A DNA stretch of 64,000 bases from Haliotispira sp965263485 (GCA_965263485.1 CBDHHO010000001.1:434001-498000); one strand, 5' to 3'. Numbered from the stretch's first letter, positions 34,973-43,616 are shown. The notes: generated by a model from the letters alone, not told the origin. A program made the numbers and translations.

Positions 34973-35944
34973 CTAATTGTTACTGTTTTCCAAACGCGTG
35001 TGCAGAAGATCTTCAATTTCTCCTTTTTCGCGCTCCAGAGCCAGCGAAATCTCATCCACCATCAACTTCAGGGCGTTGTCGTAGAGCTTACGTTCCAGAA
35101 TCGGCAGCTCCTTGACCTTGCTGCGATGGTATAGCGAGCGCACCACCGTGGCAATATCCATCACCCCTCCCTCTTTGAGCAAATCCAGGTTGTTCTGGTA
35201 GCGCAGCTTCCAGTCGCTGGTCAATGGCTCGTTCTTGTCAGACATGGATTTGAGGGCCTGCTCAGCATCATCCTTCGGCACAATCGGACGCAGGCCCAGT
35301 TCATTCACCTTTTCCACCGGTAGCATTACCGTCATGTCAGTTGCCGTAATATAAATAGTGTAGTAACTGACCTGCTTGCCCTTGAACTGACGGGCACTTT
35401 GCTCGGTAATCCGACCCACGCCCTGCAATGGATAGACCACATTCTGCCCCACTTTGAAACGGAACTTTTTTTTGCTCCTGCTCTTGGTCGGCTTGGCAGT
35501 GGAAGTTTCTTTGCTTTTCTTTGCTTCTTTCGTTTTTGAAGCTTTGGACTTAGCCCTTTTATCCGCAGTGTTTGCTCCGGCAATATCGCTCTGTTCAACA
35601 GCAGGACTTTCTGTGCTCTGCTCTATTGTTGCGGCAGGAATATCCGCCTCCACAGCGTTCGGGGCATCGCTCTCGATACTATTTTTCGAATTATTTTTCT
35701 GCGCCGCCTCGGACTGAGAATTTCCGCCTTCCGGAGAGCCGTTCTTTGCTGTAGGCCTGTCGGCCTTATCAGTTTGGAGCTGACTTTGGGCTACTGACTT
35801 TGCGCTTCTCGCAATGTTTTTTGTGGGAGTTGATTTTTTAGCAACTGTTTTTTGAGATGACGTTTCAGTTTTTGGGGCATCCATCATTTGCTCTTGGGTC
35901 TCTTCCCGAGCATCTGTGGAGTCTTCTTTCGCTGTATTTGTCAT
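34973..35944 (-). CDS. CarD-family RNA polymerase-binding regulator with long disordered N terminus
   Basis: Residues from about 160 to 323 form the CarD/CdnL domain: FKVGQNVVYPLQGVGRITEQ, YYTIYITATDMTVMLPVEK and the helical part with LTSDWKLRYQNNLDLL. The domain binds the RNA polymerase beta subunit and the promoter upstream fork, stabilising open complexes. The first 160 residues are a Lys/Ala/Ser/Glu-rich disordered tail, which is not typical of short CarD proteins. I use ATG 35944 rather than a TTG 15 bp upstream. Confidence 0.9.
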   Translation of the reverse strand: MTNTAKEDSTDAREETQEQMMDAPKTETSSQKTVAKKSTPTKNIARSAKSVAQSQLQTDKADRPTAKNGSPEGGNSQSEAAQKNNSKNSIESDAPNAVEADIPAATIEQSTESPAVEQSDIAGANTADKRAKSKASKTKEAKKSKETSTAKPTKSRSKKKFRFKVGQNVVYPLQGVGRITEQSARQFKGKQVSYYTIYITATDMTVMLPVEKVNELGLRPIVPKDDAEQALKSMSDKNEPLTSDWKLRYQNNLDLLKEGGVMDIATVVRSLYHRSKVKELPILERKLYDNALKLMVDEISLALEREKGEIEDLLHTRLENSNN

Positions 35945-36001
35945 GCAGGATCCCTTCAATAAAGGTTAGATCTAGGATAAAGGCAAGGATTTTATGCCAA
36001 A

Positions 36002-36017
36002 GGGAACCTCTAAAAAT
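36002..36017 (+). mobile_element. MITE-1 solitary left end
   Basis: GGGAACCTCTAAAAAT lies upstream of carD, between it and the divergent cls gene. Confidence 0.6.
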
Positions 36018-36168
36018 GGCAGCCCCAGTGTTGCTCCTTGGCTGTATGAGTGCGCTGATTGTGTGAAAAAGTGCAGAAAAGTCAAGAAATGCGTCCTGTA
36101 TCGCTGGCTTCAATCAAGAGTGTGCGCAGAATTGCCACGGGCTGAGACGCTCAATATAGTGTATTCTG

Positions 36169-37692
36169 ATGACAACCCACACGTTTTTTGTGATTCTGCT
36201 GACGGGGATCAACCTGCTGGGCATCGCCTCGGCCCTGCATGCCATTATGAAAAGCCATTCCTCCCAGGGGGCGATTGCATGGGCCATCTCCCTGTTCTTA
36301 TTTCCCTACATTGCGCTGCTCCCGTACTGGAGCTTGGGCCGCAACCACCTGAGTCATTACGCCAAAGTGCGGCAGAGTCGCGACCGTGACCTGTATTCGC
36401 TATGGAAACAAGTTGAGGCCGTGTTGCAGCGCCAGCGTTACCCGTACAGTCAACTATCACCCTACCTGCGCAGCATCGAAAAACTGGCCCGTCTGCCTCT
36501 GTTTGGGGGCAACAGCGTGCAGGTACTGATTAATGGCAAGGCGAGTTTCCAAAGTATTCTCGCGGGTATCCGCAATGCCCGGCTCTACATCTGCTTTCAA
36601 TTCTATATCATCAAAGACGATGCTATCGGTCGGGAAATTCAACAAGCACTGATTGATCGGGCCCGATCCGGAGTGCGCGTGTATTTCCTCTACGACCGTG
36701 TCGGCAGTTTCAAACTGAAAAGGCAATATGTGCAAGCACTGCGCCAAGCCGGAGTAGAGTGTTACGACTTTTCGGTCTTCCGGCCTTCTCAGTTTCTCCG
36801 TTTCCCGTACTTTAACTGGCTCTCAAGGCTCTCGGAGCCACTGCGCATCAATTTCCGCAACCACCGCAAGCTGGTCATTGTCGATGGCCACAGCGTCTGG
36901 CTGGGCGGTCACAACATCGGCGATGAATACATGGGCCGGGGACCGTTGGGCTTCTGGCGCGATACCCATCAGAGAATCAGTGGCCCGGCGGTGCTCTCCT
37001 GCCAGTTGTCTTTTGTCGAAGACTGGTATTGGGTCAGCGGCCAAGTTCCGGAACTCTGCTGGGAATGCTCCGCAGATTGCCCGAGTGAGCAACTATCCGA
37101 ATCCAATTCCGAGGCTCCCAGCTTTACCGCCTGCTCCAATGTACCGGTACTAATCATCCCTGGGGGCCCGGCGGACGAGCTGGACACCACCCGCCTGATG
37201 TTCGTCCACGCCATTCATTCGGCTCGCGAGCGCATCTGGTTAGCCAGCCCCTACTTTGTACCGGATGATTCGGTGCTTGCGGCCCTGCAACTGGCTGGCC
37301 TGCGCGGTGTGGATGTGCGCATCATCGTGCCGGATAAGCCCGATCACCGTTTGGTATATTTGGCAGCCTTTTCCTTCTTTGCCGAAGCCAGTGCCACTGG
37401 AGTACGTATCTATCGTTATAAAAAAGGTTTTCTGCACCAGAAAATTATGATTCTGGACGATCAAATCAGTTCTGTGGGGACGGCTAATCTGGATAACCGT
37501 TCGTTCCACTTGAATTTTGAGATTACGGCCATGAGTATTGATGCCCGGTTGCAGCAGCATATGTCCCAAGTCTTCCTCAAAGACTTGGAGCACAGCTACC
37601 TGATGTGCCCGGAACGTCTAAGTAAGTGGCAGAAAAATTTTTTATTCCGCCTACTGGTACAAATTGCACGTCTGTTTGCGCCGTTGTTATGA
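36169..37692 (+). CDS. cls: Cardiolipin synthase (phospholipase D type)
   Basis: This makes cardiolipin from two phosphatidylglycerols at the inner membrane. The protein is 507 residues with two N-terminal membrane helices (FFVILLTGINLLGIASALHA and AIAWAISLFLFPYIALLPYW) and two HKD motifs: HRKLVIVDG with His232, and HQKIMILDD with His423, each followed by the family-typical GGHNIGDEY or GTANLDNRS. The start is ATG 36169. It is divergent from carD. Confidence 0.93.
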   Translation: MTTHTFFVILLTGINLLGIASALHAIMKSHSSQGAIAWAISLFLFPYIALLPYWSLGRNHLSHYAKVRQSRDRDLYSLWKQVEAVLQRQRYPYSQLSPYLRSIEKLARLPLFGGNSVQVLINGKASFQSILAGIRNARLYICFQFYIIKDDAIGREIQQALIDRARSGVRVYFLYDRVGSFKLKRQYVQALRQAGVECYDFSVFRPSQFLRFPYFNWLSRLSEPLRINFRNHRKLVIVDGHSVWLGGHNIGDEYMGRGPLGFWRDTHQRISGPAVLSCQLSFVEDWYWVSGQVPELCWECSADCPSEQLSESNSEAPSFTACSNVPVLIIPGGPADELDTTRLMFVHAIHSARERIWLASPYFVPDDSVLAALQLAGLRGVDVRIIVPDKPDHRLVYLAAFSFFAEASATGVRIYRYKKGFLHQKIMILDDQISSVGTANLDNRSFHLNFEITAMSIDARLQQHMSQVFLKDLEHSYLMCPERLSKWQKNFLFRLLVQIARLFAPLL

Positions 37693-37699
37693 GGGGGGC

Positions 37700-37768
37700 T
37701 TTGAGGAAGGTCGGGCCTTGGCTGCGCACGGCCCTCCCCATTTCTCCCATGCTGCGCCAGCTCGCATT
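37700..37768. repeat. Single copy of the 68-bp unit
   Basis: GAAGGTCGGGCCTTGGCTGC to CCATGCTGCGCCAGCTCGC, between cls and the Rpn pseudogene. In the paralogous region near 1440-1490 only the last 20 bp are present. Confidence 0.8.
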
Positions 37769-37900
37769 TTTTAATTGCGCTGTACGGACAAAACAGCTAT
37801 ATTGAAGCTATGGCAAGTTGCGACAGCGCGTACAAATACCTGTTCTCGAACCCAGCAATCCTGTGCAAACTCATCCACGCCTTCGTTGAGGAGGACTTTA

Positions 37901-38127
37901 GGGAACCTCTAAAAATTCCAATTTCGCACCAGACTCGGTCTTTTTCACGGAGCAGCTTTGTCACGAAAGAGAGGAAGCAGGCTCTTTGCTGCGCACGGCC
38001 TGCCAGTTCACCAATGCTGCGCCAGCTCACATTGGTGCCATACAGCAAAGTATGGCTCGGCTTCCGTTCCTCGCTGCCGCAAAAAATCCCTTCGTCTGGC
38101 ATCAAAAGCGAATTTTTAGAGGTCCCC
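37901..38127. mobile_element. MITE-1 (unit-bearing subtype, 227 bp) with TTTA duplication, inside Rpn copy 2
   Basis: The element starts GGGAACCTCTAAAAATTCC and ends GCGAATTTTTAGAGGTCCCC. It is flanked by TTTA (37897-37900 and 38128-38131). Copy 1 reads GAGGACTTTAGCGCC at this point with a single TTTA. Confidence 0.95.
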
Positions 38128-38491
38128 TTTAGCGCCAAAATCCAGCCCGACAGCCTGCGCAAACTCGACCCGTCCCACCTCTCTCCACGCTCCAGCAGCG
38201 CGAAGCGGACCTGCTTTACGAGGTCCGCCTGGACAATCAAACAGCCTATCTGTATATCCTGCTCGAATTCCAGTCCACAGCCCCCAAGCATATGGCCATC
38301 CGCCTGCTCAGCTATATATCCCTGTTTTACGAACGCCTCATCAAGGAAGGCAAAAACAGCAAAGGCAAGTTGCCCCCGGTATTTCCATTGGTGCTCTACA
38401 ACGGAGACCGCCCCTGGAATGCGCCCCGCAGCACCAGCGAACTGATCAGCAGCAACGAAATACCCGCAAAATACCTACCCCACTTTCAATA

Positions 38492-38655
38492 GGGCACCTC
38501 TAAAAATTCGCTTTCGATGTGGATCGCTGAAATTTTTCGCGACAGCAAGGCGGCAACTCGTTTTAATACTTTGTTGTATTGAAATGAGTTGACAACGAAG
38601 CTGCTCGCGGAAAAGATCGCGATTCCACGCGGAATTGGAATTTTTAGAGGTGCCC
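38492..38655. mobile_element. MITE-1 (164-bp subtype) with AATA duplication, inside Rpn copy 2
   Basis: Ends GGGCACCTCTAAAAATTCGC and AATTTTTAGAGGTGCCC are flanked by AATA (38488-38491, 38656-38659). Copy 1 has ACTTTCAATATGCTC with one AATA. The core (GATGTGGATCGCTGAAATTT) is the parent of the 75-bp element at 23213. Confidence 0.95.
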
Positions 38656-39147
38656 AATATGCTCTCATTGACGAGAAGCGCATCCCCGACGAGAAAATCC
38701 ACAAGCTGCACAACCTCATCAGCGCGGTGATTTGTGCCGAGAAGTACGGCAGACCGGGGGAGTGGGAAGCCCAGATTCCGCAAATCATAGAATTCCTGGG
38801 CGATGAACCCGGGCTGGAAATCACCATTTTCAGGCGCTGGATCGCCTTGCTGTTTGGCGAAGGCATGAACGAATCAGAATACAATCAAATCACCGCACCA
38901 GAGGAGGTACAGCAGATGTTGGCAACACTGGCAGACGATCTAAGAGCTGAAGGCAGACAAGAAGGCAGACAAGAAGGTGAAAAACTGGGCATGCGGAAAG
39001 GCCGGGAAGAAGGCCGGGAAGAAGGTCGGCGTGAAGCTGCCCGGAAAATGAAAGAATCCGGGCTGTCGATTGAACAGATTTCAAGGTTTACCGGTCTGAG
39101 CCACCGCGAAATTACCGGGCTCTGATACCGGGCTGGGCCCAGTTGTC

Positions 39148-39590
39148 AAGGAGGAAGGTCGGGCCTGGCTGCGCACGGCCCTCCCCCGTTTCTCCCATGC
39201 TGCGCCAGCTCGCAAAAGAGGAAGGTCGGGCCTTGGCTGCGCACGGCCCTCCCCCGTTTCTCCCATGCTGCGCCAGCTCGCAAAAGAGGAAGGTCGGGCC
39301 TTGGCTGCGCACGGCCCTCCCCCGTTTCTCCCATGCTGCGCCAGCTCGCAAAAGAGGAAGGTCGGGCCTTGGCTGCGCACGGCCCTCCCCCGTTTCTCCC
39401 ATGCTGCGCCAGCTCGCAAAAGAGGAAGGTCGGGCCTTGGCTGCGCACGGCCCTCCCCCGTTTCTCCCATGCTGCGCCAGCTCGCAAAAGAGGAAGGTCG
39501 GGCCTTGGCTGCGCACGGCCCTCCCCCGTTTCTCCCATGCTGCGCCAGCTCGCATGGGAGCCTCCCCGTTCTCCCATGCTGCACCAGCTC
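39148..39590. repeat. Tandem array of a 68-bp unit, about six copies
   Basis: Six near-identical units run GAGGAAGGTCGGGCCTTGG ... TGCTGCGCCAGCTCGCAAAA, with a 68-bp period, and end in shortened units at 39546-39600. The unit is homologous to the inner part of the 239-bp MITE subtype. All frames stay open in long stretches, so the many long open frames here are artefacts of composition. Each unit can form a small GCTG-GCG-CAGC hairpin. Confidence 0.9.
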
Positions 39591-39664
39591 GCATTGGAGC
39601 CTTTCGTACCTCAAGTCTTATGTATAGAGAAATTCAAGGTGTACCGAAGTACCTAGGCCAGTTG

Positions 39665-39842
39665 TCAAGGACAGCTTCCCAAGAAAAGCCAATTTTGGGA
39701 GATTTTCTTACAATTTTCTTGTCCTCCGCCGGAAAAGGTATATTGTCAAGGAGAGCAATCTATTCTATAATTCCTGTTTGCTCTTTTATTGAGACCATTC
39801 TGACTTTCGTCAGAACATCATCTTTATGCATTATTTTGCATA
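39665..39842 (+). promoter_or_regulatory. Conserved upstream region of lipoprotein locus 3 with two palindromes
   Basis: The region matches 2781-2950 upstream of locus 1 over about 170 bp, including TCCGCCGGAAAAG, a possible -10 TATATT (39739-39744), TTCTGACTTTCGTCAGAA (39798-39815) and TATGCATTATTTTGCATA (39825-39842). At the first palindrome both arms differ from loci 1 and 2 but still pair (TTCTGAC with GTCAGAA), so the pairing is conserved rather than the exact sequence. Confidence 0.65.
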
Positions 39843-39865
39843 ATAATACCAAGGAGTATTGCACT

Positions 39866-41530
39866 ATGGAACACAAGTTCAGTAAAATTCGCACATCGCA
39901 CATCGCACATCGCACATCGCACATCGCAGCCCGTGAATCAAGGCTATACCGCAGGGAAATATATTTTTCTGCGGCCTTTTTGCGCCCATTTGCCCTCCTC
40001 CTCTTTCCGGCCCTCCTGCTTGGCTGCGACCCGCCCAGCGGATCCGGCGGAGGCTCCGCCCCAAACCCGCCTGCCCCCCCTGCCCCGCCGAAAAACTTGC
40101 AGAGCATCCTGCAAGACGGAACCCTGCCGACCCCATCGGAGCTGGCGACTTACGACCAAGTTACCGCAGATATTCTGGGAAATCTGGCCGGCAATACAGC
40201 CAAAAAACTGGGGATCATATATGTTACGGAAGCCGGGAATGGCAGCTTGGATGGCAGCAGCTGGGAGAATGCCTATGCCGCAGCCGAGCTGAAAACCGCC
40301 ATTGACAACGCGGCGGGCAGCGCAGAGAATCCCTACTTGGTAATGGTCGCAGAGGGTAGCTATGCTATCAGCGAAACCCTGAGCATGAAAAACCATGTAG
40401 CCATCATGGGCGGCTTTAGCGGCAATGGCGTCGACAGGGGCGAAACTACCACCCTGGATGGCGGGGGCAGCACTCAGGTCTTTTTCAATAGCGATCTGGA
40501 CAAAACGGCGGTGCTCTACGGAGTGACTATATCCAATGGTGGTTCTACAACGAATCTTAATGGCGGCGGTATGCTCAATACCAATTCTTCTCCCACGCTC
40601 AGCCATGTTACCTTCTCCAGAAATACGGCCAGTGATGGTGGCGGCATGTCCAATATCAACTCCTCACCCACGCTCACCAATGTTATCTTCTCCGGGAACA
40701 CGGCAAATAGATTTGGAGGCGGGATGAGGAATAGCCAATCTTCTCCCACGCTCACCCATGTTACGTTCTCCGGGAACACGGCAAAACAATTGGGAGGCGG
40801 GATGGCTAATTCCAGCTCTTCCCCCACGCTCACCCATGTTACGTTCTCCGGGAACACGGCAAAACAATTGGGAGGCGGGATGGCTAATTCCAGCTCTTCC
40901 CCCACGCTCACCAATGTTACCTTCTCCGGAAACACGGCAAAGGGCTTGGGAAGCGGCGGCGGGATGTATAATTCCGAATCTTCCACCCCCGCACTCATCA
41001 ATGTTACCTTCTCCGAAAATACTGCTCCCAAGGGTTCGGGGGGCGGCGGGATGTATAACATTCTGGATCCTGATTCCCAGTCCAGACCCTTTGTCGTCAA
41101 CAGCATCTTCTGGGGCAATACAGATGCCTTTGGGAATAGAGCTAGTAGTCAGATTACTAGTATGGACTCTCTGGAGATTTCCGACTCTATTGTGCAGGGG
41201 CATACAGATCGTAATCTGGGATTGTCAGATGGTGACCCCCAATTGAAGGCCCTGCAGGACAACGGTGGCTTTGTGCAGACGCGGGCCTTACCAAAAAGTG
41301 GCAGCCCGGCCATCAACAAGGGATTATCCATACGGAAACACGGCGTGCGCATCTATCGCAAAGATGAAACCAGCACCCAATGGAGATCTTTTGATACCAG
41401 TAATGGCAGTCGGGGTAATGAGGAGCCGCCTTCCGAGGCCATCGATCTGACGGCCACAGATGCGCGCGGCTATGCCAGAACGGGGCGCCCGGACTTGGGG
41501 GCCTTCGAGTCTGGCGGTGCGGCACCGTAG
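39866..41530 (+). CDS. Phase-variable beta-helix lipoprotein, locus 3 (in frame, ON)
   Basis: AAGGAG precedes ATG 39866. MEHKFSKIR leads into five 7-bp units (39891-39925), then ARESRLYRREIYFSAAFLRP and a signal peptide ending LLLGC, a lipobox. All are in frame, so the gene is ON and encodes 554 residues. After a Pro/Gly linker the mature protein contains YVTEAGNGSLDGSSWENAYA, typical of bacterial parallel beta-helix surface proteins. About six repeats of the type SSPTLTNVTFSGNTA plus GGGM follow, resembling chlamydial polymorphic membrane protein repeats. The end has GSPAINKG and DLGAFE, as in choice-of-anchor proteins. It is likely a surface adhesin-like lipoprotein. Confidence 0.85.
   Translation: MEHKFSKIRTSHIAHRTSHIAARESRLYRREIYFSAAFLRPFALLLFPALLLGCDPPSGSGGGSAPNPPAPPAPPKNLQSILQDGTLPTPSELATYDQVTADILGNLAGNTAKKLGIIYVTEAGNGSLDGSSWENAYAAAELKTAIDNAAGSAENPYLVMVAEGSYAISETLSMKNHVAIMGGFSGNGVDRGETTTLDGGGSTQVFFNSDLDKTAVLYGVTISNGGSTTNLNGGGMLNTNSSPTLSHVTFSRNTASDGGGMSNINSSPTLTNVIFSGNTANRFGGGMRNSQSSPTLTHVTFSGNTAKQLGGGMANSSSSPTLTHVTFSGNTAKQLGGGMANSSSSPTLTNVTFSGNTAKGLGSGGGMYNSESSTPALINVTFSENTAPKGSGGGGMYNILDPDSQSRPFVVNSIFWGNTDAFGNRASSQITSMDSLEISDSIVQGHTDRNLGLSDGDPQLKALQDNGGFVQTRALPKSGSPAINKGLSIRKHGVRIYRKDETSTQWRSFDTSNGSRGNEEPPSEAIDLTATDARGYARTGRPDLGAFESGGAAP
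39891..39925. repeat. Heptanucleotide tract, 5 x GCACATC (phase switch, locus 3)
   Basis: Five perfect units. With 25 nt of leader before them, five units put the signal peptide in frame. Four or six units would not. Confidence 0.92.
40600..41060. repeat. Beta-helix coding repeats in lipoprotein locus 3
   Basis: Units of about 69-72 bp share TCTCCCACGCTCACC and TTCTCCGGGAACACGGC. Two neighbours (about 40790-40925) are nearly identical, which suggests recent unit duplication. Confidence 0.8.
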
Positions 41531-41560
41531 AGTCGCCAAGCGTAGCTTCGCAAGAAGACA

Positions 41561-41583
41561 AAAGCGAATTTTTAAAGGTGCCC
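41561..41583 (+). mobile_element. MITE-1 solitary right end
   Basis: AAGCGAATTTTTAAAGGTGCCC follows the stop codon of lipoprotein locus 3. Confidence 0.55.
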
Positions 41584-41729
41584 TTTATTCATTTTTGTAT
41601 TCGGCTCGGAGCCGGGTGAGTGGACGTTTTACGCGGGCAAGTGGCCAGTATCAATCTGGCCCTGTTCCCATCTTTGCCAATGCCCGGCAGCCGATAGAGC
41701 CTTAGAAAGAGTATGCCAATTGCACCTGA

Positions 41730-41792
41730 GACTCCCGTGAAAGCGGGAGTCTATTTAGTGGTACCCCAATGTTTGTCACTCCCGAAGGGAGT
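41730..41792. repeat. Palindromic repeats in the 41584-42074 gap
   Basis: GACTCCCGTGAAAGCGGGAGTC (41730-41751) and ACTCCCGAAGGGAGT (41778-41792) are hairpins related to 12231-12250. They share flanking GTTTGTC and GGCAAATGCTC with that copy. The rest of this gap shows no gene I trust before 42075. Confidence 0.6.
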
Positions 41793-42074
41793 CTGCCTGG
41801 CAAATGCTCAGTACGGCATTCTGGGCAAAACCTCAGAATATCCCGACACTTTTCAGAACCCGCCAGATTACTGTACAATAAGCAGGAGAGCCAAAAAAAT
41901 GGACAGTCCCGCATACGCAGCAACCCAAGCCGCAGCAACCCAAGCACAGAACCGGCCGCTTACTGGCCCATCCGGACAACAACGAGAGTCTGGGCTTGCC
42001 CGCAATGACAAGTACTTGATAATTTTAGTACGCATTATCACGATAGAAGCCGAATTAAAAACATCCCGACAATT

Positions 42075-42245
42075 ATGGACATCCGCTTCAATGTATTGCA
42101 AACCCAAATGGACAAACACTTCGCTGCCATGCAAACTCAAATCGACAAACGCTTTGCCACTCCGCAATGGGGTTTGGGAATTGCGTTTATCATCACAACG
42201 GGCCTGCTGAGCAGTATACTGGGCATAATACTTGACAATTCCTGA
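42075..42245 (+). CDS. Small coiled-coil/membrane protein (Bdr-like)
   Basis: The 56-residue frame begins MDIRFNVLQTQMDKHFAAMQ, a heptad-like amphipathic helix, and ends with one membrane helix (GIAFIITTGLLSSILGIIL) and a short tail. This two-part layout resembles small Bdr/DUF1640-type proteins of spirochaetes and phages. Two long overlapping frames in other phases look like shadows. It ends 13 bp before the HEPN-like gene, which suggests co-transcription. The ribosome-binding site is weak, so confidence is moderate. Confidence 0.5.
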   Translation: MDIRFNVLQTQMDKHFAAMQTQIDKRFATPQWGLGIAFIITTGLLSSILGIILDNS

Positions 42246-42258
42246 GAGCCTCCCAACA

Positions 42259-42960
42259 ATGCCTGACAGCTCCTACAACACCCTCAAACAACGTTGGGGC
42301 GACCCCGAACTGCTGCGCCGTGCCGCACAAAAGCGTGACCATCTGAATTACCGGCGCCTCAGCTTCGGCGAAATTGACGCCGAAAAACGCTATGTGATCT
42401 CGCTGCTGCCTCAAGCTCACAACGCCTACTACCTGGGCTACTTTGAAGCCTGCATCGCCATGTGTGGCAACCTGCTCGAAGCCTTTCTTGCCAAATTCAT
42501 CGCTGATCAGGTGCAATACAAACCCCTGTATTGCAAACTGGACAAAGACCGCGAACTACGGCTGGAAACAGCCGAACAAGTCCAGAACCTGTCCCTGAAC
42601 GAGCTGCTCAAAGTTGCGAAGCGCAAACTCAGTCAAAGCGACTATGCTCTGCTTCACAACGTCAAAGAGTTGCGCAACCGCAGTTTGCACGGCCGCATCC
42701 CGCGCTTTGAATATTCCCCGGAGGAGAGCAGCTATGTTTGCACCCTGCACTACGGTAGCAGCAGCAGTCGGGAAATCAGCATCCCCGAAGCAGATGTGAG
42801 CGAAATCGATGATCCACCAGAACAAATCACAGCTTGGTACTGTCTGAAGTACAGCCGCTACATCTTGCACTGTCTGCTGTGCCGAACGAAAAATCGCCAG
42901 CAGGCTCCAGGTAAGATTGGGCAAGCTTCCCGCAGCGAGTGTCGGCCCCGGGTGGAATAG
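42259..42960 (+). CDS. HEPN-like protein of unknown function
   Basis: The protein has 233 residues from ATG 42259. It is mostly helical, with YFEACIAMCGNLLEAFLAKFI and a later ELRNRSLHG. The Rx4H arrangement (RNRSLH) after a helical pair is typical of HEPN domains, including DUF4145-like proteins. HEPN domains are often RNases in toxin or defence modules, but some are only scaffolds. The gene ends 13 bp before def and is on the same strand, so it would be expressed with def and fmt. I cannot say whether it is catalytic. Confidence 0.6.
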   Translation: MPDSSYNTLKQRWGDPELLRRAAQKRDHLNYRRLSFGEIDAEKRYVISLLPQAHNAYYLGYFEACIAMCGNLLEAFLAKFIADQVQYKPLYCKLDKDRELRLETAEQVQNLSLNELLKVAKRKLSQSDYALLHNVKELRNRSLHGRIPRFEYSPEESSYVCTLHYGSSSSREISIPEADVSEIDDPPEQITAWYCLKYSRYILHCLLCRTKNRQQAPGKIGQASRSECRPRVE

Positions 42961-42973
42961 CAAAGGAACCCTT

Positions 42974-43585
42974 ATGGATACAGCCCACCAGAACACCATG
43001 CCAGCCATTTTTACCGAAGTGCAGAGTCCACAAGACTGGTTGGACATAATTCCGCAGTTGCGTATGTTGACAATCGCTTCGGAACAAGACGAAGTCGATT
43101 TGCGGCGCAAATCGACTGAGGTGAAAATCTTCGGCAAAGAGCTGGCCGAGTTCTGCCAGGCACTGCAGCAAGAAATGCGCAAGGCTCACGGCATCGGCCT
43201 TGCAGCCCCGCAGATGGGAGTTTTCCAACGCGTGTTCGTGTCGCAGATCGACCCGGAGCGAGAAGCTCTGATTGCGATCAATCCGCAGATTCGGCCCGTA
43301 GCCGAGAGCAAAGAATTTGGTGAAGAAGGTTGCTTGAGTGTGCCGGGCATCTCCGCCCAGGTTGAGCGCTGGCCCGCAATTAAAGTCAGGGCACAGGACC
43401 CCTACGGCAAGAGCTTCGAATTATATCTAGAAGGCATTGATGCCATCTGTTTCCAGCATGAGAACGACCACTTGGACGGCATTTTGTTTATCGACTACCT
43501 GAGCCGCAGCCAGCAGAGGAAAATCAGGAAGTATTTTGCCGAAGAAGCTGCTGTTGGGCAGAGCGCTTTGCAAGACTCGGACTGA
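42974..43585 (+). CDS. def: Peptide deformylase
   Basis: Removes formyl from N-terminal Met of new proteins. The protein is 203 residues with the three family motifs: GIGLAAPQ, EEGCLSVPG and HENDH in QHENDHLDG (metal ligands His162 and His166, catalytic Glu163). AAAGGAA precedes ATG 42974. An N-terminal extension of about 30 residues comes before the usual start. fmt follows 31 bp later, the classical def-fmt pair. Confidence 0.96.
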   Translation: MDTAHQNTMPAIFTEVQSPQDWLDIIPQLRMLTIASEQDEVDLRRKSTEVKIFGKELAEFCQALQQEMRKAHGIGLAAPQMGVFQRVFVSQIDPEREALIAINPQIRPVAESKEFGEEGCLSVPGISAQVERWPAIKVRAQDPYGKSFELYLEGIDAICFQHENDHLDGILFIDYLSRSQQRKIRKYFAEEAAVGQSALQDSD

Positions 43586-43616
43586 TATTCCCTCATTTTT
43601 AGCACTTTTGCCACCC

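Larger units (their letters stand above)
37810..39125 (+). pseudogene. Rpn-family nuclease, second copy, broken by two MITEs and a frameshift
   Basis: This is a near-identical paralogue of the gene at 367-1404, starting MASCDSAYKYLFSNPAIL. Two MITE-1 elements (37901-38127 and 38492-38655) interrupt it. A one-base deletion after CACCTCTCT (about 38180) shifts the frame compared with copy 1. The 3' third, from YALIDEKRIPDEK to the end SHREITGL, remains open. The REEG tract has only two to three units. Because copy 1 is uninterrupted, the pair records the exact empty sites of both insertions. Confidence 0.9.

Noticed and set aside
39148..39590. CRISPR array
   Set aside because: The 68-bp units are contiguous and almost identical, without unique spacers, and no cas genes are nearby.
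39143..39656. Several long open frames on both strands across the 68-bp array
   Set aside because: All are repeats of the same non-coding unit in different frames; the period of 68 shifts frame each unit and the GC-rich unit lacks stops. The real gene starts at 39866.
41713..42210. 165-codon frame before the HEPN gene
   Set aside because: Composition is irregular, it crosses palindromic repeats and overlaps the better 56-residue coiled-coil/TM frame.
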